DNA of 64,000 nucleotides from Ignavibacteriae bacterium HGW-Ignavibacteriae-1. GTDB taxonomy: Bacteria; Bacteroidota; Ignavibacteria; Kapaibacteriales; UBA2268. Location: positions 186,001 through 250,000 of the forward strand of contig PGYU01000005.1 of NCBI GenBank assembly GCA_002839825.1, read 5' to 3'. Below the pieces are notes generated by a model. The model saw only the letters and a list, made by a program, of their open reading frames with translations, ran no database searches and had not been told where the DNA came from. Below are positions 17,253 through 25,231 of this stretch, one piece after another. Numbering within the stretch: position 1 is the first letter of the stretch; each line of letters begins with the position of its first letter. The position numbers and the translations under genes were made by a program.

Positions 17253-17325
17253 GTCATTCTGAAGCAAAGCGAAGAATCCATGCCTTTAATGAAAACTTGA
17301 TTCTTCACCTTCGGCTCAGAATGAC
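17253..17325 (+). repeat. Imperfect long hairpin repeat
   Basis: GTCATTCTGA (17253-17262) pairs with TCAGAATGAC (17316-17325), and the inner GAAGAATC (17271-17278) pairs with GATTCTTC (17299-17306). The GC-richer text differs from the surrounding AT-rich spacer and looks like a dispersed, non-coding repeat. It has no T-run, so it is not an obvious terminator. Confidence 0.6.
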
Positions 17326-17382
17326 CGACCTTCGGACAGAACGCTGTTTTTTCCCGTCAGGTGTTACAAAGGCGATAAGAAA

Positions 17383-17411
17383 CCTTCCGAAGGTTTCGAA
17401 CCTTCGGAAGG
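17383..17411 (+). repeat. Perfect 13-bp inverted repeat
   Basis: CCTTCCGAAGGTT, a 3-base loop TCG, then the exact complement. It lies about 45 bases beyond the stop of the convergent minus-strand T9SS gene. It may be a dispersed palindromic repeat or may protect the 3' end of the transcript. Confidence 0.7.
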
Positions 17412-17456
17412 TTGTGAATTCAAATCAAAAAAATCATAGTTCAGATTACAAAAAAT

Positions 17457-20381
17457 CTAATTATCAATTTTCACTAATTTTGTGCATATTATTTCGCCTG
17501 CCACTATCATACAGACATTGTAGAAGCCGTTTGTGTAGGTAGCGGTGTTGATTTCATATTCGAAAATTCCGTTGCCTAAACGGGGGAATTCAATTCGCTC
17601 ACTTACTCTGCCGAGTAGGTCGTTGATTTGAAGTGTCACATCGTTTCGCTCAATAATTTGCATTCGCACGGTGAGTTTATCATTGAATGGCGATGGCAGC
17701 ACTTCTAATGAGTTGGAATTGTTATTGGGCAAACCGATTTTGACCACGTTTGGGTTACTCAAATAAATTTGCAACTCAGACATAGCAAGGTACAAGCAAT
17801 TATCTATTCGAAGGTCTTTGACCCAAATCTCCGGTTCCTTCTGTCTGACATCGTGAACGATAAATCTTAATTTAATTTCCACATCTTTATTGAATCCTGT
17901 GGGCTTTGTCCAGATTCCTGAATAGCGGTAAATGGCTTTACTTCCCGATGAATCAATTTTATTAATCGTCCAAGCCTGATTGAGCAATGTGAGTTGCTCT
18001 TCGTCGAATTCAAATATAAATTCTACTTTTTTCCGGTAGGTGATGGCATCGGCATATTTCAACTTGACCACCAAGTCAACTGTATCGCCTTTGAAGACGA
18101 ATGGATGATTTTGTGAAGTAACTCGCGTATAGACCTCAAATTCCGGCTCTAAGTGAACGTGAACCATATGCGATTCCGTGCAACCTAAATTATCAACGAC
18201 TGTCAGGGTGTAATCACCTGATTTGTCAATTGTAATGCTATTGCCACTGCTTCCGTCGCTCCAATGATTTTCGTACTCAGGATAGGGACTTTCTAAAACG
18301 ATTGGAGAGCATGAAATTGTATCAGTAGGGAAGAAGCGCTTTGTGAAACTATACTTGTTCAATTCAATTATATCAATTTTCTCCGATAAGCATGATTGGT
18401 GCTGCGGATGTGCCGAAGTTCTGACTATCAAATCACTGTCATCGTGCGCCAAAACTCCGTAGTATCTTAAAATCACGCTCGAATAAGGTTTTACTCGGAT
18501 GCTGTAGAGTATTATATCATCATTTTCATCGGAAATATATTCACCTTCCAAATATCCGAACCTATTTACAATTTTGTCGTTGTAATATAATTCCGGTCTG
18601 AGTACATCTGTCCAACGGTTCAACGAAGAATCAAATATTTGAACTTGTTTGTATATTTTTGTCAGAATTTCCGAATCGTAGAGAGTTACTTTTAGGTCGT
18701 CTATTGCTTCGTTGCTTGTGTTAGTAATATTGACGATTATTTCAATTGTGTCGCCTTTGCATTTGTTTTTATATTTGGCACTATGTTTTATCTCAATTAT
18801 TTCTCTGCCCGGATAGACAGAAATTTTATACTTGCCGACTGAAGGGCGATGTGCCACAGGCATGTCAGGGAAATATACTTCGTTTGTAAGCTCTCTGCCG
18901 TGCAAAGTGTCGTTTGGCGGAACATATGCTCTGATGCTTAACCATGCAATTCCTCGCTCGTCGAAATTGGCACCGGGAATCGTTGTTTTCAAAATTCCGT
19001 CCGAATCCATTTGGAAATCGCCCGAAACGTAGGCAAACTCTTTGGGGAGCAAGTTGTGTACCGAAATATCGCTTTTGTCGTCGGGGTCGTCCTTCCATAT
19101 TTTGAACTTATATTCCAATGTGTCACCAATGCAGGGATAGTAAGTGCTGACAGAACTATTTATGCCCGCTCCGGCTTCTCTTATTATTACATCATCAAAA
19201 AACATTCCATAACGATAAGAAATGTCAAGCGCACCTTCTTCTCTTCCATAACCAAGCCAAAACCAAGTCATAGGTTTATCAGGAGAAAATACGTCGGATT
19301 TTACATGAATCCATTTATCGTGTTCAAGTAAAGTTTTATCAATTAGAAATTTGTCATCAAGATTAAATAATAATTCTCTGAATTCTGTGAATGAACATGG
19401 GTCATAGTCAGCTAAATATGATAAAGCATATACGTCAATATCATCAATTACATTATTTATAGTTCCACTATGATTATGTGTATTTATTAAAACCTGAAAT
19501 TCCAGTATGTATTTTTTGGATGGTATTAATGGATTAATTAAATTTTGGTAGATTGATTCTCCTCTTAATTCGAATTTTGATTTCCAAGGTTCCCTCCCTG
19601 CATTTAAAACAACTTGAGCTCCAATATAAGCGATGTTTTTTATATCGCCATCATAAGTTTCAGGATTATAATAAACATGACTTTTAAATCCGTGACTACT
19701 ATAATCATAATAAAGCTGTTTATAATAATGTGAAATTAAAGATGTATGAGAATACGGATGCGAGTTTGATGAGGGTTTATAATATATATTTCTTCCGTAC
19801 AAATCGGAACTCGAGCCATACCATTGTTGAATGCCGGCATTAGCACACGCAGCAGTTAACGGATGAAAATAATCTAAAGATGATGTGAATTTAAACTCAT
19901 TGAAATTTCCATTACATATATAATTGCCCAAAAAGTTACAATTTGACACTTCTTTAAATTTAACAGGTATTTGTAGTTCAACTATTCTTATTACATTCTC
20001 TTTAGTTATTATTTCAACAATTAAGTATAATAAGTCAGAATTATAACTAGTATTTAGAAAGTATGTAAAACTATTACCGAGTATTTTAGTTGCACCCCAT
20101 TCAGATTGGTTTGGAAACGGTCGATTATAATTTTTATAATAATTGGAGCTTACACTTAGTATTTTATCAATATTATTGATTTCGGATGATAAATCGATAA
20201 AAACACTATCTCCCGGGCTAATTGATTTATTTATAATTATTAACTCATCAATTGATTGTAATTTTGAATTATCATAAATACTTAATTTCTTATCATCAAA
20301 ATCAAATTGATAAAAATCTTGAGAATAGAGAGGGAAATATAAATATGACAATAAAAATAAAAAAATTAATAATATTTTCAT
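17457..20381 (-). CDS. Large secreted protein with T9SS C-terminal sorting domain
   Basis: Protein of 974 residues with a signal peptide (about 1-20, ending PLYSQ). The C-terminal 80 residues form a type A T9SS sorting domain: VLPSPFNDKLTVRM, then LQINDLLGRV and TNGFYNVCMIV, ending TKLVKIDN. The middle has Ig/PKD-like beta text, such as WSDGSSGNSITIDKSGDYTLTVVD split over about residues 715-740, and DUF11-like clauses about boundary quantities. No catalytic motif was recognised. A good ribosome-binding site (AAGGAG) precedes the ATG. It is probably an adhesin or structural surface protein exported through the outer membrane and anchored or released there. Confidence 0.8.
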   Translation of the reverse strand: MKILLIFLFLLSYLYFPLYSQDFYQFDFDDKKLSIYDNSKLQSIDELIIINKSISPGDSVFIDLSSEINNIDKILSVSSNYYKNYNRPFPNQSEWGATKILGNSFTYFLNTSYNSDLLYLIVEIITKENVIRIVELQIPVKFKEVSNCNFLGNYICNGNFNEFKFTSSLDYFHPLTAACANAGIQQWYGSSSDLYGRNIYYKPSSNSHPYSHTSLISHYYKQLYYDYSSHGFKSHVYYNPETYDGDIKNIAYIGAQVVLNAGREPWKSKFELRGESIYQNLINPLIPSKKYILEFQVLINTHNHSGTINNVIDDIDVYALSYLADYDPCSFTEFRELLFNLDDKFLIDKTLLEHDKWIHVKSDVFSPDKPMTWFWLGYGREEGALDISYRYGMFFDDVIIREAGAGINSSVSTYYPCIGDTLEYKFKIWKDDPDDKSDISVHNLLPKEFAYVSGDFQMDSDGILKTTIPGANFDERGIAWLSIRAYVPPNDTLHGRELTNEVYFPDMPVAHRPSVGKYKISVYPGREIIEIKHSAKYKNKCKGDTIEIIVNITNTSNEAIDDLKVTLYDSEILTKIYKQVQIFDSSLNRWTDVLRPELYYNDKIVNRFGYLEGEYISDENDDIILYSIRVKPYSSVILRYYGVLAHDDSDLIVRTSAHPQHQSCLSEKIDIIELNKYSFTKRFFPTDTISCSPIVLESPYPEYENHWSDGSSGNSITIDKSGDYTLTVVDNLGCTESHMVHVHLEPEFEVYTRVTSQNHPFVFKGDTVDLVVKLKYADAITYRKKVEFIFEFDEEQLTLLNQAWTINKIDSSGSKAIYRYSGIWTKPTGFNKDVEIKLRFIVHDVRQKEPEIWVKDLRIDNCLYLAMSELQIYLSNPNVVKIGLPNNNSNSLEVLPSPFNDKLTVRMQIIERNDVTLQINDLLGRVSERIEFPRLGNGIFEYEINTATYTNGFYNVCMIVAGEIICTKLVKIDN

Positions 20382-20396
20382 AAATCACTCTCCTTG

Positions 20397-20431
20397 AAAA
20401 AAATTCGGGGCTTACCATATAAGTAAGCCCC
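20397..20431 (-). terminator. Terminator of the 63-residue gene
   Basis: GGGGCTTAC (20407-20415) pairs with GTAAGCCCC (20423-20431), followed on the minus strand by a run of seven T. It lies just after the small gene and before the ribosome-binding site of the large T9SS gene, so the latter needs read-through or its own promoter. Confidence 0.85.
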
Positions 20432-20437
20432 TTTATA

Positions 20438-20629
20438 TTATTGAGTTAATGAAATAAGAATAAGACTGCCAACCGGCTCATCGTTAAAATACGCACCAAT
20501 GTAATACATCCCTGAGCCTTCGTTTTCATCTTGTTGAATTTTCGCTCGTTTGAAAAAAGGAGTTTTAGGTACGACTAAATTAGCTGTGTCTAAATATTCA
20601 TATGTATATTTAGCATCTCCGACCCTCAT
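20438..20629 (-). CDS. Small hypothetical protein (63 residues)
   Basis: Not recognised. The start is the ATG at 20627-20629, five bases after a strong GGGAGG ribosome-binding site; a longer reading to 20641 would lose that site. The product begins MRVGDAKYTYEYLDTANL, has no signal peptide or membrane segment, and ends GSLILISLTQ. Its mixed composition includes KTPFFKRAKIQQ and the acidic QDENEGSG. A near-perfect promoter lies about 85 bases upstream and an intrinsic terminator directly follows, so it is a complete single-gene unit. It could be a small cytosolic regulator or an accessory of the secreted neighbour. No function is assigned. Confidence 0.6.
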   Translation of the reverse strand: MRVGDAKYTYEYLDTANLVVPKTPFFKRAKIQQDENEGSGMYYIGAYFNDEPVGSLILISLTQ

Positions 20630-20714
20630 AAAACCTCCCACAAAATTTTTGTTAAAAATTTACTTTTCCTATTCGCAATACACTTTTTAAGTTCCTTATC
20701 ACGAATAGCTTTTG

Positions 20715-20746
20715 CAAACATAATATAGCTTTTTTAAATTTCCAAA
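20715..20746 (-). promoter_or_regulatory. Promoter of the 63-residue gene
   Basis: On the minus strand TTTG (20743-20746), 20 bases, TATGTTTG (20715-20722). Both boxes match the Bacteroidota consensus and the spacing lies in the accepted 19-21 range. Transcription would start near 20708, leaving about 80 bases of leader. Confidence 0.65.
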
Positions 20747-20806
20747 TATTTTATCAACTTTTCCATAAAAAAAATGTAATCTGAATGTCTTGAATGCTCC
20801 TTACAC

Positions 20807-20843
20807 AAAAAACCCTCATCAAATCAAGTCTGACAAGGGTTTT
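20807..20843 (-). terminator. Terminator after the 303-residue T9SS protein
   Basis: Stem AAAACCCT/AGGGTTTT (8 bp) with a loop of about 19 bases, followed on the minus strand by T residues. It lies 23 bases past the stop at 20866. Confidence 0.75.
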
Positions 20844-20865
20844 AGAGAGCGATTATTTTACGTGT

Positions 20866-21777
20866 TTATTTTTGGATTACAAATCTACCGGATTCTGGAA
20901 TGCCGCCCTTGGTGATTGTGTAGTTATATACGCCATTGCCCAGACTCACTCCAGTGATGACGTGATTGATTTTGCCGGCACTTGATACATTGACATTTTG
21001 CTTAGATACCACATTGCCCGATACGTCGCTGATAGTCAATTCATATACGCCCTGTGTAGGTGCGTTGAATTCGAGATTGATTGCATCATTTGCAGGATTG
21101 GGGAATACATTTGCATTATATCGTGCTGCAGATTGGTCGGATTTTTGGAAAAGATTGGCTTCGTCTTCAAATGGACTACCGTCCCAAAGCATCACTCTCA
21201 TTAGCTGATGTTGTGGATTTTTTTCGAATTTGTTACCCTTGCCATGTTTGCCTTTGCCCTTGCCTTTGCCATAATTTGGGCAATTTGCCGAATCGTTCGT
21301 ACATTCCGGTTTTTCGACGTTTTCTTGTTTCCATTCGCGTTTCATAGTTCGCATGTCATTTTGCCATTGTTCCGATTTTGGCTGAATTTCTTCTTTTAAA
21401 TTTGCGAAAAAGTCAGAATGGTTCTCGATTATAGGTAGTAACTGACTATGCATTTCTTGCATTTGCTCTCTCATCGGATTATTTTTGCCTTTTTTGCCGC
21501 CTTTGTTGCCTCTGTCCGGTGTGAAATTTCTCATGTGTTCGAGTCCGTCTTTCTTGAATTCGGTAGCTTTTGCTCTCGCATTATTCAAAATCGCCAATTC
21601 ATCGCTATTCAATTCTTTGTCAATTTGGCTCTTCCAAATATTCATTTGGGGGTGAATGTTTTGTTCTGCGTAAGTCCGGATGTCCGCTTTCAAATCGTCG
21701 AAGTTTTTTTGAGTCTGCGAAAACAATAGGATTGATGAAAATGCTATAAAAACTGTAATTGCTAAGATGCGTTTCAT
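20866..21777 (-). CDS. Secreted protein with Lys/Gly-rich segment and T9SS sorting domain
   Basis: Protein of 303 residues with a signal peptide (about 1-20, ending LLFSQ). It has a charged, mostly helical region (about 25-165, rich in Glu, Lys, Gln and Met), then a short Cys pair (CTNDSANC) and a Gly-Lys-His run (GKGKGKGKHGKGNK, about 172-185). A T9SS sorting domain starts near residue 225 (NVFPNPANDAINLEF, YELTISDVSGNV, GNGVYNYTI, SGRFVIQK). The helical part vaguely recalls Spy/CpxP-like or metal-sensing periplasmic proteins, but I cannot support that. It is monocistronic, with a terminator downstream. Confidence 0.75.
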   Translation of the reverse strand: MKRILAITVFIAFSSILLFSQTQKNFDDLKADIRTYAEQNIHPQMNIWKSQIDKELNSDELAILNNARAKATEFKKDGLEHMRNFTPDRGNKGGKKGKNNPMREQMQEMHSQLLPIIENHSDFFANLKEEIQPKSEQWQNDMRTMKREWKQENVEKPECTNDSANCPNYGKGKGKGKHGKGNKFEKNPQHQLMRVMLWDGSPFEDEANLFQKSDQSAARYNANVFPNPANDAINLEFNAPTQGVYELTISDVSGNVVSKQNVNVSSAGKINHVITGVSLGNGVYNYTITKGGIPESGRFVIQK

Positions 21778-21846
21778 TTTGATACTCCAAGTCTAATTTA
21801 AAAATCATTTACAGAAATTAGACAATTGAACGCATAAAAGGTTTAA

Positions 21847-22662
21847 TCACTTGGCAACAATCACATCAATACTCGCTCCGAGCGGTGCCAATTCGGTCTG
21901 TGCGGGGCTTTGTCCGATGACGGTATTTGAAGTGAAAGTTTCGCTTCCAATGTATTGAACATTGCCTAAAACGAAGCCTTTTTCTTCCAAAATCGCTTTG
22001 ACTTCCTCTAAAGTATGCCCTAAAAGCACCGGAACGGGATTTTGTGCATCTGAACCCTTGCTGACGACCAAATCAATTATCTGCCCATATGGCATCAGCT
22101 GACCCGAATTTTTGCTTTGGCTCATTACTGAGTCTTTGGGAATATAGTCCGAGAAATCATAGGTTATTTCGCCAATTTGGAAGCCGCGTTTCATCAATTC
22201 AAATCGTGCAGTGCTTAGGTGCATCCCTATCAAATGGGGGACAGCAACTGTTTCTTTGCCTTTGCTTACAGTCAGATAGATGGTTCGCCCAACTTTTACT
22301 TTAGTTGACGAACTGGGAACCTGCTTGATTACTGTTTCAGGAGGGAATTCCTCACTATATTGTTGGGTAGAAACAGCGTAGTTCAATCCATTTTGCTTCA
22401 GAATGCTTGAAGCATTTCGCAAATTCGTGCCTGTCACTTCCGGCACTTTGACGAGGTCACGGTTATGAACCAACGCAGGCATTAACCACGCATCAAAAAT
22501 TAGCAACAAAAAATAGACAGAAACAAGAAAAATCCCGACTACATATAGATATGGCAATGCCTGTTTGTGGTCAAACTTCATGTTAAACCCGGAAAATTTG
22601 TCATCGTCTTTCGGGCGATACTTGCTATATGGCTTATGCTCTGTATTTAATTCCTCGTTCAT
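21847..22662 (-). CDS. PASTA-domain membrane protein
   Basis: Protein of 271 residues. A cytoplasmic tail of about 32 residues and one membrane helix (about 35-57) are followed by three PASTA repeats, starting near VKVPEVTGTNLRNASSIL, VAVPHLIGMHLSTARFEL and NPVPVLLGHTLEEVKAIL. Each repeat has the usual 'VPxLxGxxxxxAxxxL...G' pattern and ends with a TVSKG/VVSKG/IVAK strand. PASTA domains bind peptidoglycan or muropeptides outside the inner membrane. There is no kinase or penicillin-binding domain, so it is a stand-alone PASTA protein of the kind found in this superphylum. It is divergently transcribed from nrnA. Confidence 0.88.
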   Translation of the reverse strand: MNEELNTEHKPYSKYRPKDDDKFSGFNMKFDHKQALPYLYVVGIFLVSVYFLLLIFDAWLMPALVHNRDLVKVPEVTGTNLRNASSILKQNGLNYAVSTQQYSEEFPPETVIKQVPSSSTKVKVGRTIYLTVSKGKETVAVPHLIGMHLSTARFELMKRGFQIGEITYDFSDYIPKDSVMSQSKNSGQLMPYGQIIDLVVSKGSDAQNPVPVLLGHTLEEVKAILEEKGFVLGNVQYIGSETFTSNTVIGQSPAQTELAPLGASIDVIVAK

Positions 22663-22768
22663 TTCAATTTATTCTATCAAATCTCAAAATTTTATCAAGT
22701 ACAAATCTAATAATATTTCGTGTCACTTACGTTAATAATTCAGTTAAGAAGTAAATTTTGGAGATAAA

Positions 22769-23803
22769 TTGCAAATACCCGAAAAAGTTCGAAATCTGTT
22801 ATATCCGGCATTCGAACAAGCCCGCACAGCCATACACAAATCCGGACGCATTTGGATTTCGACTCACCGCAACCCCGATGGCGACGCAATAGGTTCAGAG
22901 CTCGCTCTCTACCATGCTTTGACAGTGATAGGCAAGAAAGTTGAAATCGTAAATTGCGACCCAACACCATATAATTTGATGTTTACCGATAGAGATTCTA
23001 TTATCAAAAGTCATGAAAATTACCGGTTTGATGCTTCGGAAGTTGATTTGATAATCATTGCCGATTTAAACGATTCGTCTCGTCTCGGAACACTTGCACC
23101 GATTTTCAATGAATCTAAAGCATATAAACTATTGATTGACCATCATACGGAAGCAAACATAAATGTAGACTTGTCCATTGTCAATACCCAAGCAACATCC
23201 ACAGGCGAGTTGGTGTATTATTTTTTGAAATTTCTCGAAATTGAAATGAATAGCGACATAGCACAAAATCTCTATTTGGCAATTATGACTGATACGGGCA
23301 GTTTCCGCTTCCCCAGAACTGATGCAAGCACTCATCAAATCGTAGCCGATATCATGCAATATGACGTCGATCCGGTCGAAATTTACGAGCAGGTCTATAA
23401 CACAAATTCCATTAATTCCATACATATTCTCGGCTCGGCGCTCAAAAATATCACGCTACATTATGGCGGAAAATTGGCAATAATGCGAATAAGTGCCGAG
23501 ATGCTCCGTTCCGCAAATGCTTCAAACGACGACATTGACAATTTCGTCAATCATACTCTTTCAATTGATGGGACAAAAATTGGTGTGATGATAGCAGAGG
23601 TAATAGGTAGCAATGAATTGAGGATTTCAATGCGCTCAAAGGGCGAGTATTCAGCGCGGAAAATTAGCTCGCATTTTGGTGGTGGCGGGCATTTGAACGC
23701 AGCCGGGGCAAGAGTGAAAAATATTTCCTTAGATGAAGCATATAAGCAAATAATTGAATTCGCAGAATCTGTAATCGAAAGTGAAGGAATTGATAATGAA
23801 TAA
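22769..23803 (+). CDS. nrnA: DHH-family bifunctional oligoribonuclease/PAP phosphatase
   Basis: Protein of 344 residues that degrades very short RNAs and 3'-phosphoadenosine-5'-phosphate. The DHH domain shows HRNPDGDAIGSE (His33, Asp37, Asp39), IADLND and LLIDHHTE (DHH near 124). The C-terminal DHHA1 domain has the substrate-binding GGGGHLNAAGA. The start codon is TTG at 22769, preceded at good spacing by TTTTGGAG; no ATG offers a better start. It overlaps mazG by 8 bases, so the two are translationally coupled. Confidence 0.92.
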   Translation: MQIPEKVRNLLYPAFEQARTAIHKSGRIWISTHRNPDGDAIGSELALYHALTVIGKKVEIVNCDPTPYNLMFTDRDSIIKSHENYRFDASEVDLIIIADLNDSSRLGTLAPIFNESKAYKLLIDHHTEANINVDLSIVNTQATSTGELVYYFLKFLEIEMNSDIAQNLYLAIMTDTGSFRFPRTDASTHQIVADIMQYDVDPVEIYEQVYNTNSINSIHILGSALKNITLHYGGKLAIMRISAEMLRSANASNDDIDNFVNHTLSIDGTKIGVMIAEVIGSNELRISMRSKGEYSARKISSHFGGGGHLNAAGARVKNISLDEAYKQIIEFAESVIESEGIDNE

Positions 23804-24614
23804 AAAAGCTGAAATCCCGCTTCCTTCCAATCCGGAGGATGCAATATCGCAATTTGAAGCATTTGTTGAAATTGTGAAAATTCTCCGTAGAGATTGTCCT
23901 TGGGACAGCACTCAGACTAACCGCTCGATTGCACATCTGATGATAGAGGAAGTTTACGAAGCTATTGATGCAATTTACGAAAACGACGATGCCGAATTTT
24001 CGAAAGAATTAGGCGATATATTGCTTCATATTGTGCTCCATGCAGTGATAGCCGAGGAAAGGAAGGCATTCGATTTAAAAGATGTCGTTAAGAAAATCTC
24101 AGCGAAAATGATTCATCGTCATCCGCACGTTTTCGGCGACACGAGTGTAGATGGGGTAGAGCAGGTGATGCAAAATTGGGAAGCCTTGAAGCTGAAGGAA
24201 TCCGGTAGCGGAGAAAGAAAGTCAGTACTCGATGGCGTCCCGAATAATCTTCCGGCTTTGCTCAGAGCAGAACGAATTCAGCACAAGGCATCTCGTGTTG
24301 GATTTGATTGGGATAATCCCGATGACGTTTGGGCAAAGGTTTTCGAGGAAATCACAGAATTCCGTCATGAACTGAAAAGCGGAGATAATGAAAAAGCTGA
24401 ACAGGAATTTGGCGACTTGCTTTTTGCATTGGTAAATGCGGCACGATTTGAAGGCATTGTTGCAGAGCAAGCTTTGCATCTGACGAACAACAAGTTCACC
24501 AAACGCTTTTACTATATTGAAAAAATTGCTATTGAACGTGGGCTTGACCTCAATGATATGACTTTGGAGGAGATGGACGAAATTTGGAACGCTGCGAAAA
24601 ATTTTGATAAATAA
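23796..24614 (+). CDS. mazG: Nucleoside triphosphate pyrophosphohydrolase MazG
   Basis: Protein of 272 residues that hydrolyses NTPs to NMP and pyrophosphate. Two MazG modules are visible. The first has CPWDSTQTNRSIAHLMIEEVYE with the E-E-x-x-E helix and ELGDILLHIVLHAVIAEE. The second has FEEITEFRHELK and EFGDLLFALVNAARF. The start is the ATG at 23796, inside the last codons of nrnA (the frame stays open back to 23781). The promoter of the next gene overlaps its final codons. Confidence 0.93.
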   Translation: MNKKAEIPLPSNPEDAISQFEAFVEIVKILRRDCPWDSTQTNRSIAHLMIEEVYEAIDAIYENDDAEFSKELGDILLHIVLHAVIAEERKAFDLKDVVKKISAKMIHRHPHVFGDTSVDGVEQVMQNWEALKLKESGSGERKSVLDGVPNNLPALLRAERIQHKASRVGFDWDNPDDVWAKVFEEITEFRHELKSGDNEKAEQEFGDLLFALVNAARFEGIVAEQALHLTNNKFTKRFYYIEKIAIERGLDLNDMTLEEMDEIWNAAKNFDK

Positions 24615-24633
24615 GTAGATTTTCATATATTTG
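24603..24633 (+). promoter_or_regulatory. Promoter of the cysteine-rich protein / TonB receptor pair
   Basis: TTTG (24603-24606), exactly 19 bases, TATATTTG (24626-24633): a full match to TTTG-N19-TAnnTTTG. It overlaps the end of mazG and would start transcription about 30 bases before the ATG at 24672. Confidence 0.75.
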
Positions 24634-24671
24634 TACTGTAACTTTTTGCATTTTTTAGTGTTTATATAGAT

Positions 24672-25172
24672 ATGTTAATGATAAAATACATAATGTCTGT
24701 AATTTTGATGGTGACAACCTTATCTGTCACCATTGGAGTCACGTTGCATGAACACTTATGTGGCATATCCGGCGAAGTTACTATCAATATTATCGAAAAA
24801 AATGATTGTCATTGTGAAAGTGAAGCATCTTCTTGCGAGATTTCACAGGAACATTCAGCGTCTTGTTGCGGTGTCGAATCCGAAAAAGTCAATTATCCGG
24901 TTGAATTAAGCGTTGCAAAATGTTGCAAAGAAACGATTACTGTAATTCAGATTGACGAACAATTCCTGAGTAACACAATTCATGAATACTTAATCAAATA
25001 TCCGACTGAGTATATTCGGACATTTGCTATTGATTTTTACGAAAAACACGAAATCAAAACTTGGGAAAAGCGGCTAAAAATGCTTTACTCAGGATTTAAA
25101 GATAATTTAATCAAATTTATTTACCTCCTTTCTAAATTCGAACGAGAAGAACTCCCCAAATCCTCATTGTAA
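24672..25172 (+). CDS. Cysteine-rich secreted protein (HYC_CC_PP-like)
   Basis: Protein of 166 residues with a hydrophobic N-terminus (signal peptide, about 5-24), then LHEHLCGISGEVT, CHCESEASSC, ASCCGVESEK and AKCCKET. The order of His, single Cys and two CC pairs matches the HYC_CC_PP-type small exported proteins found next to TonB receptors in Bacteroidota. The CC pairs suggest soft-metal (copper-like) binding or redox roles; that is inference. The C-terminal 60 residues are charged, with no anchor. It lies 59 bases before the TonB receptor and has a consensus promoter. Confidence 0.65.
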   Translation: MLMIKYIMSVILMVTTLSVTIGVTLHEHLCGISGEVTINIIEKNDCHCESEASSCEISQEHSASCCGVESEKVNYPVELSVAKCCKETITVIQIDEQFLSNTIHEYLIKYPTEYIRTFAIDFYEKHEIKTWEKRLKMLYSGFKDNLIKFIYLLSKFEREELPKSSL

Positions 25173-25231
25173 TTCCTTTTTTGTATTTTCTATACAATCA
25201 ATTAATTTTTTTTATTAATTAGGATCAATCA

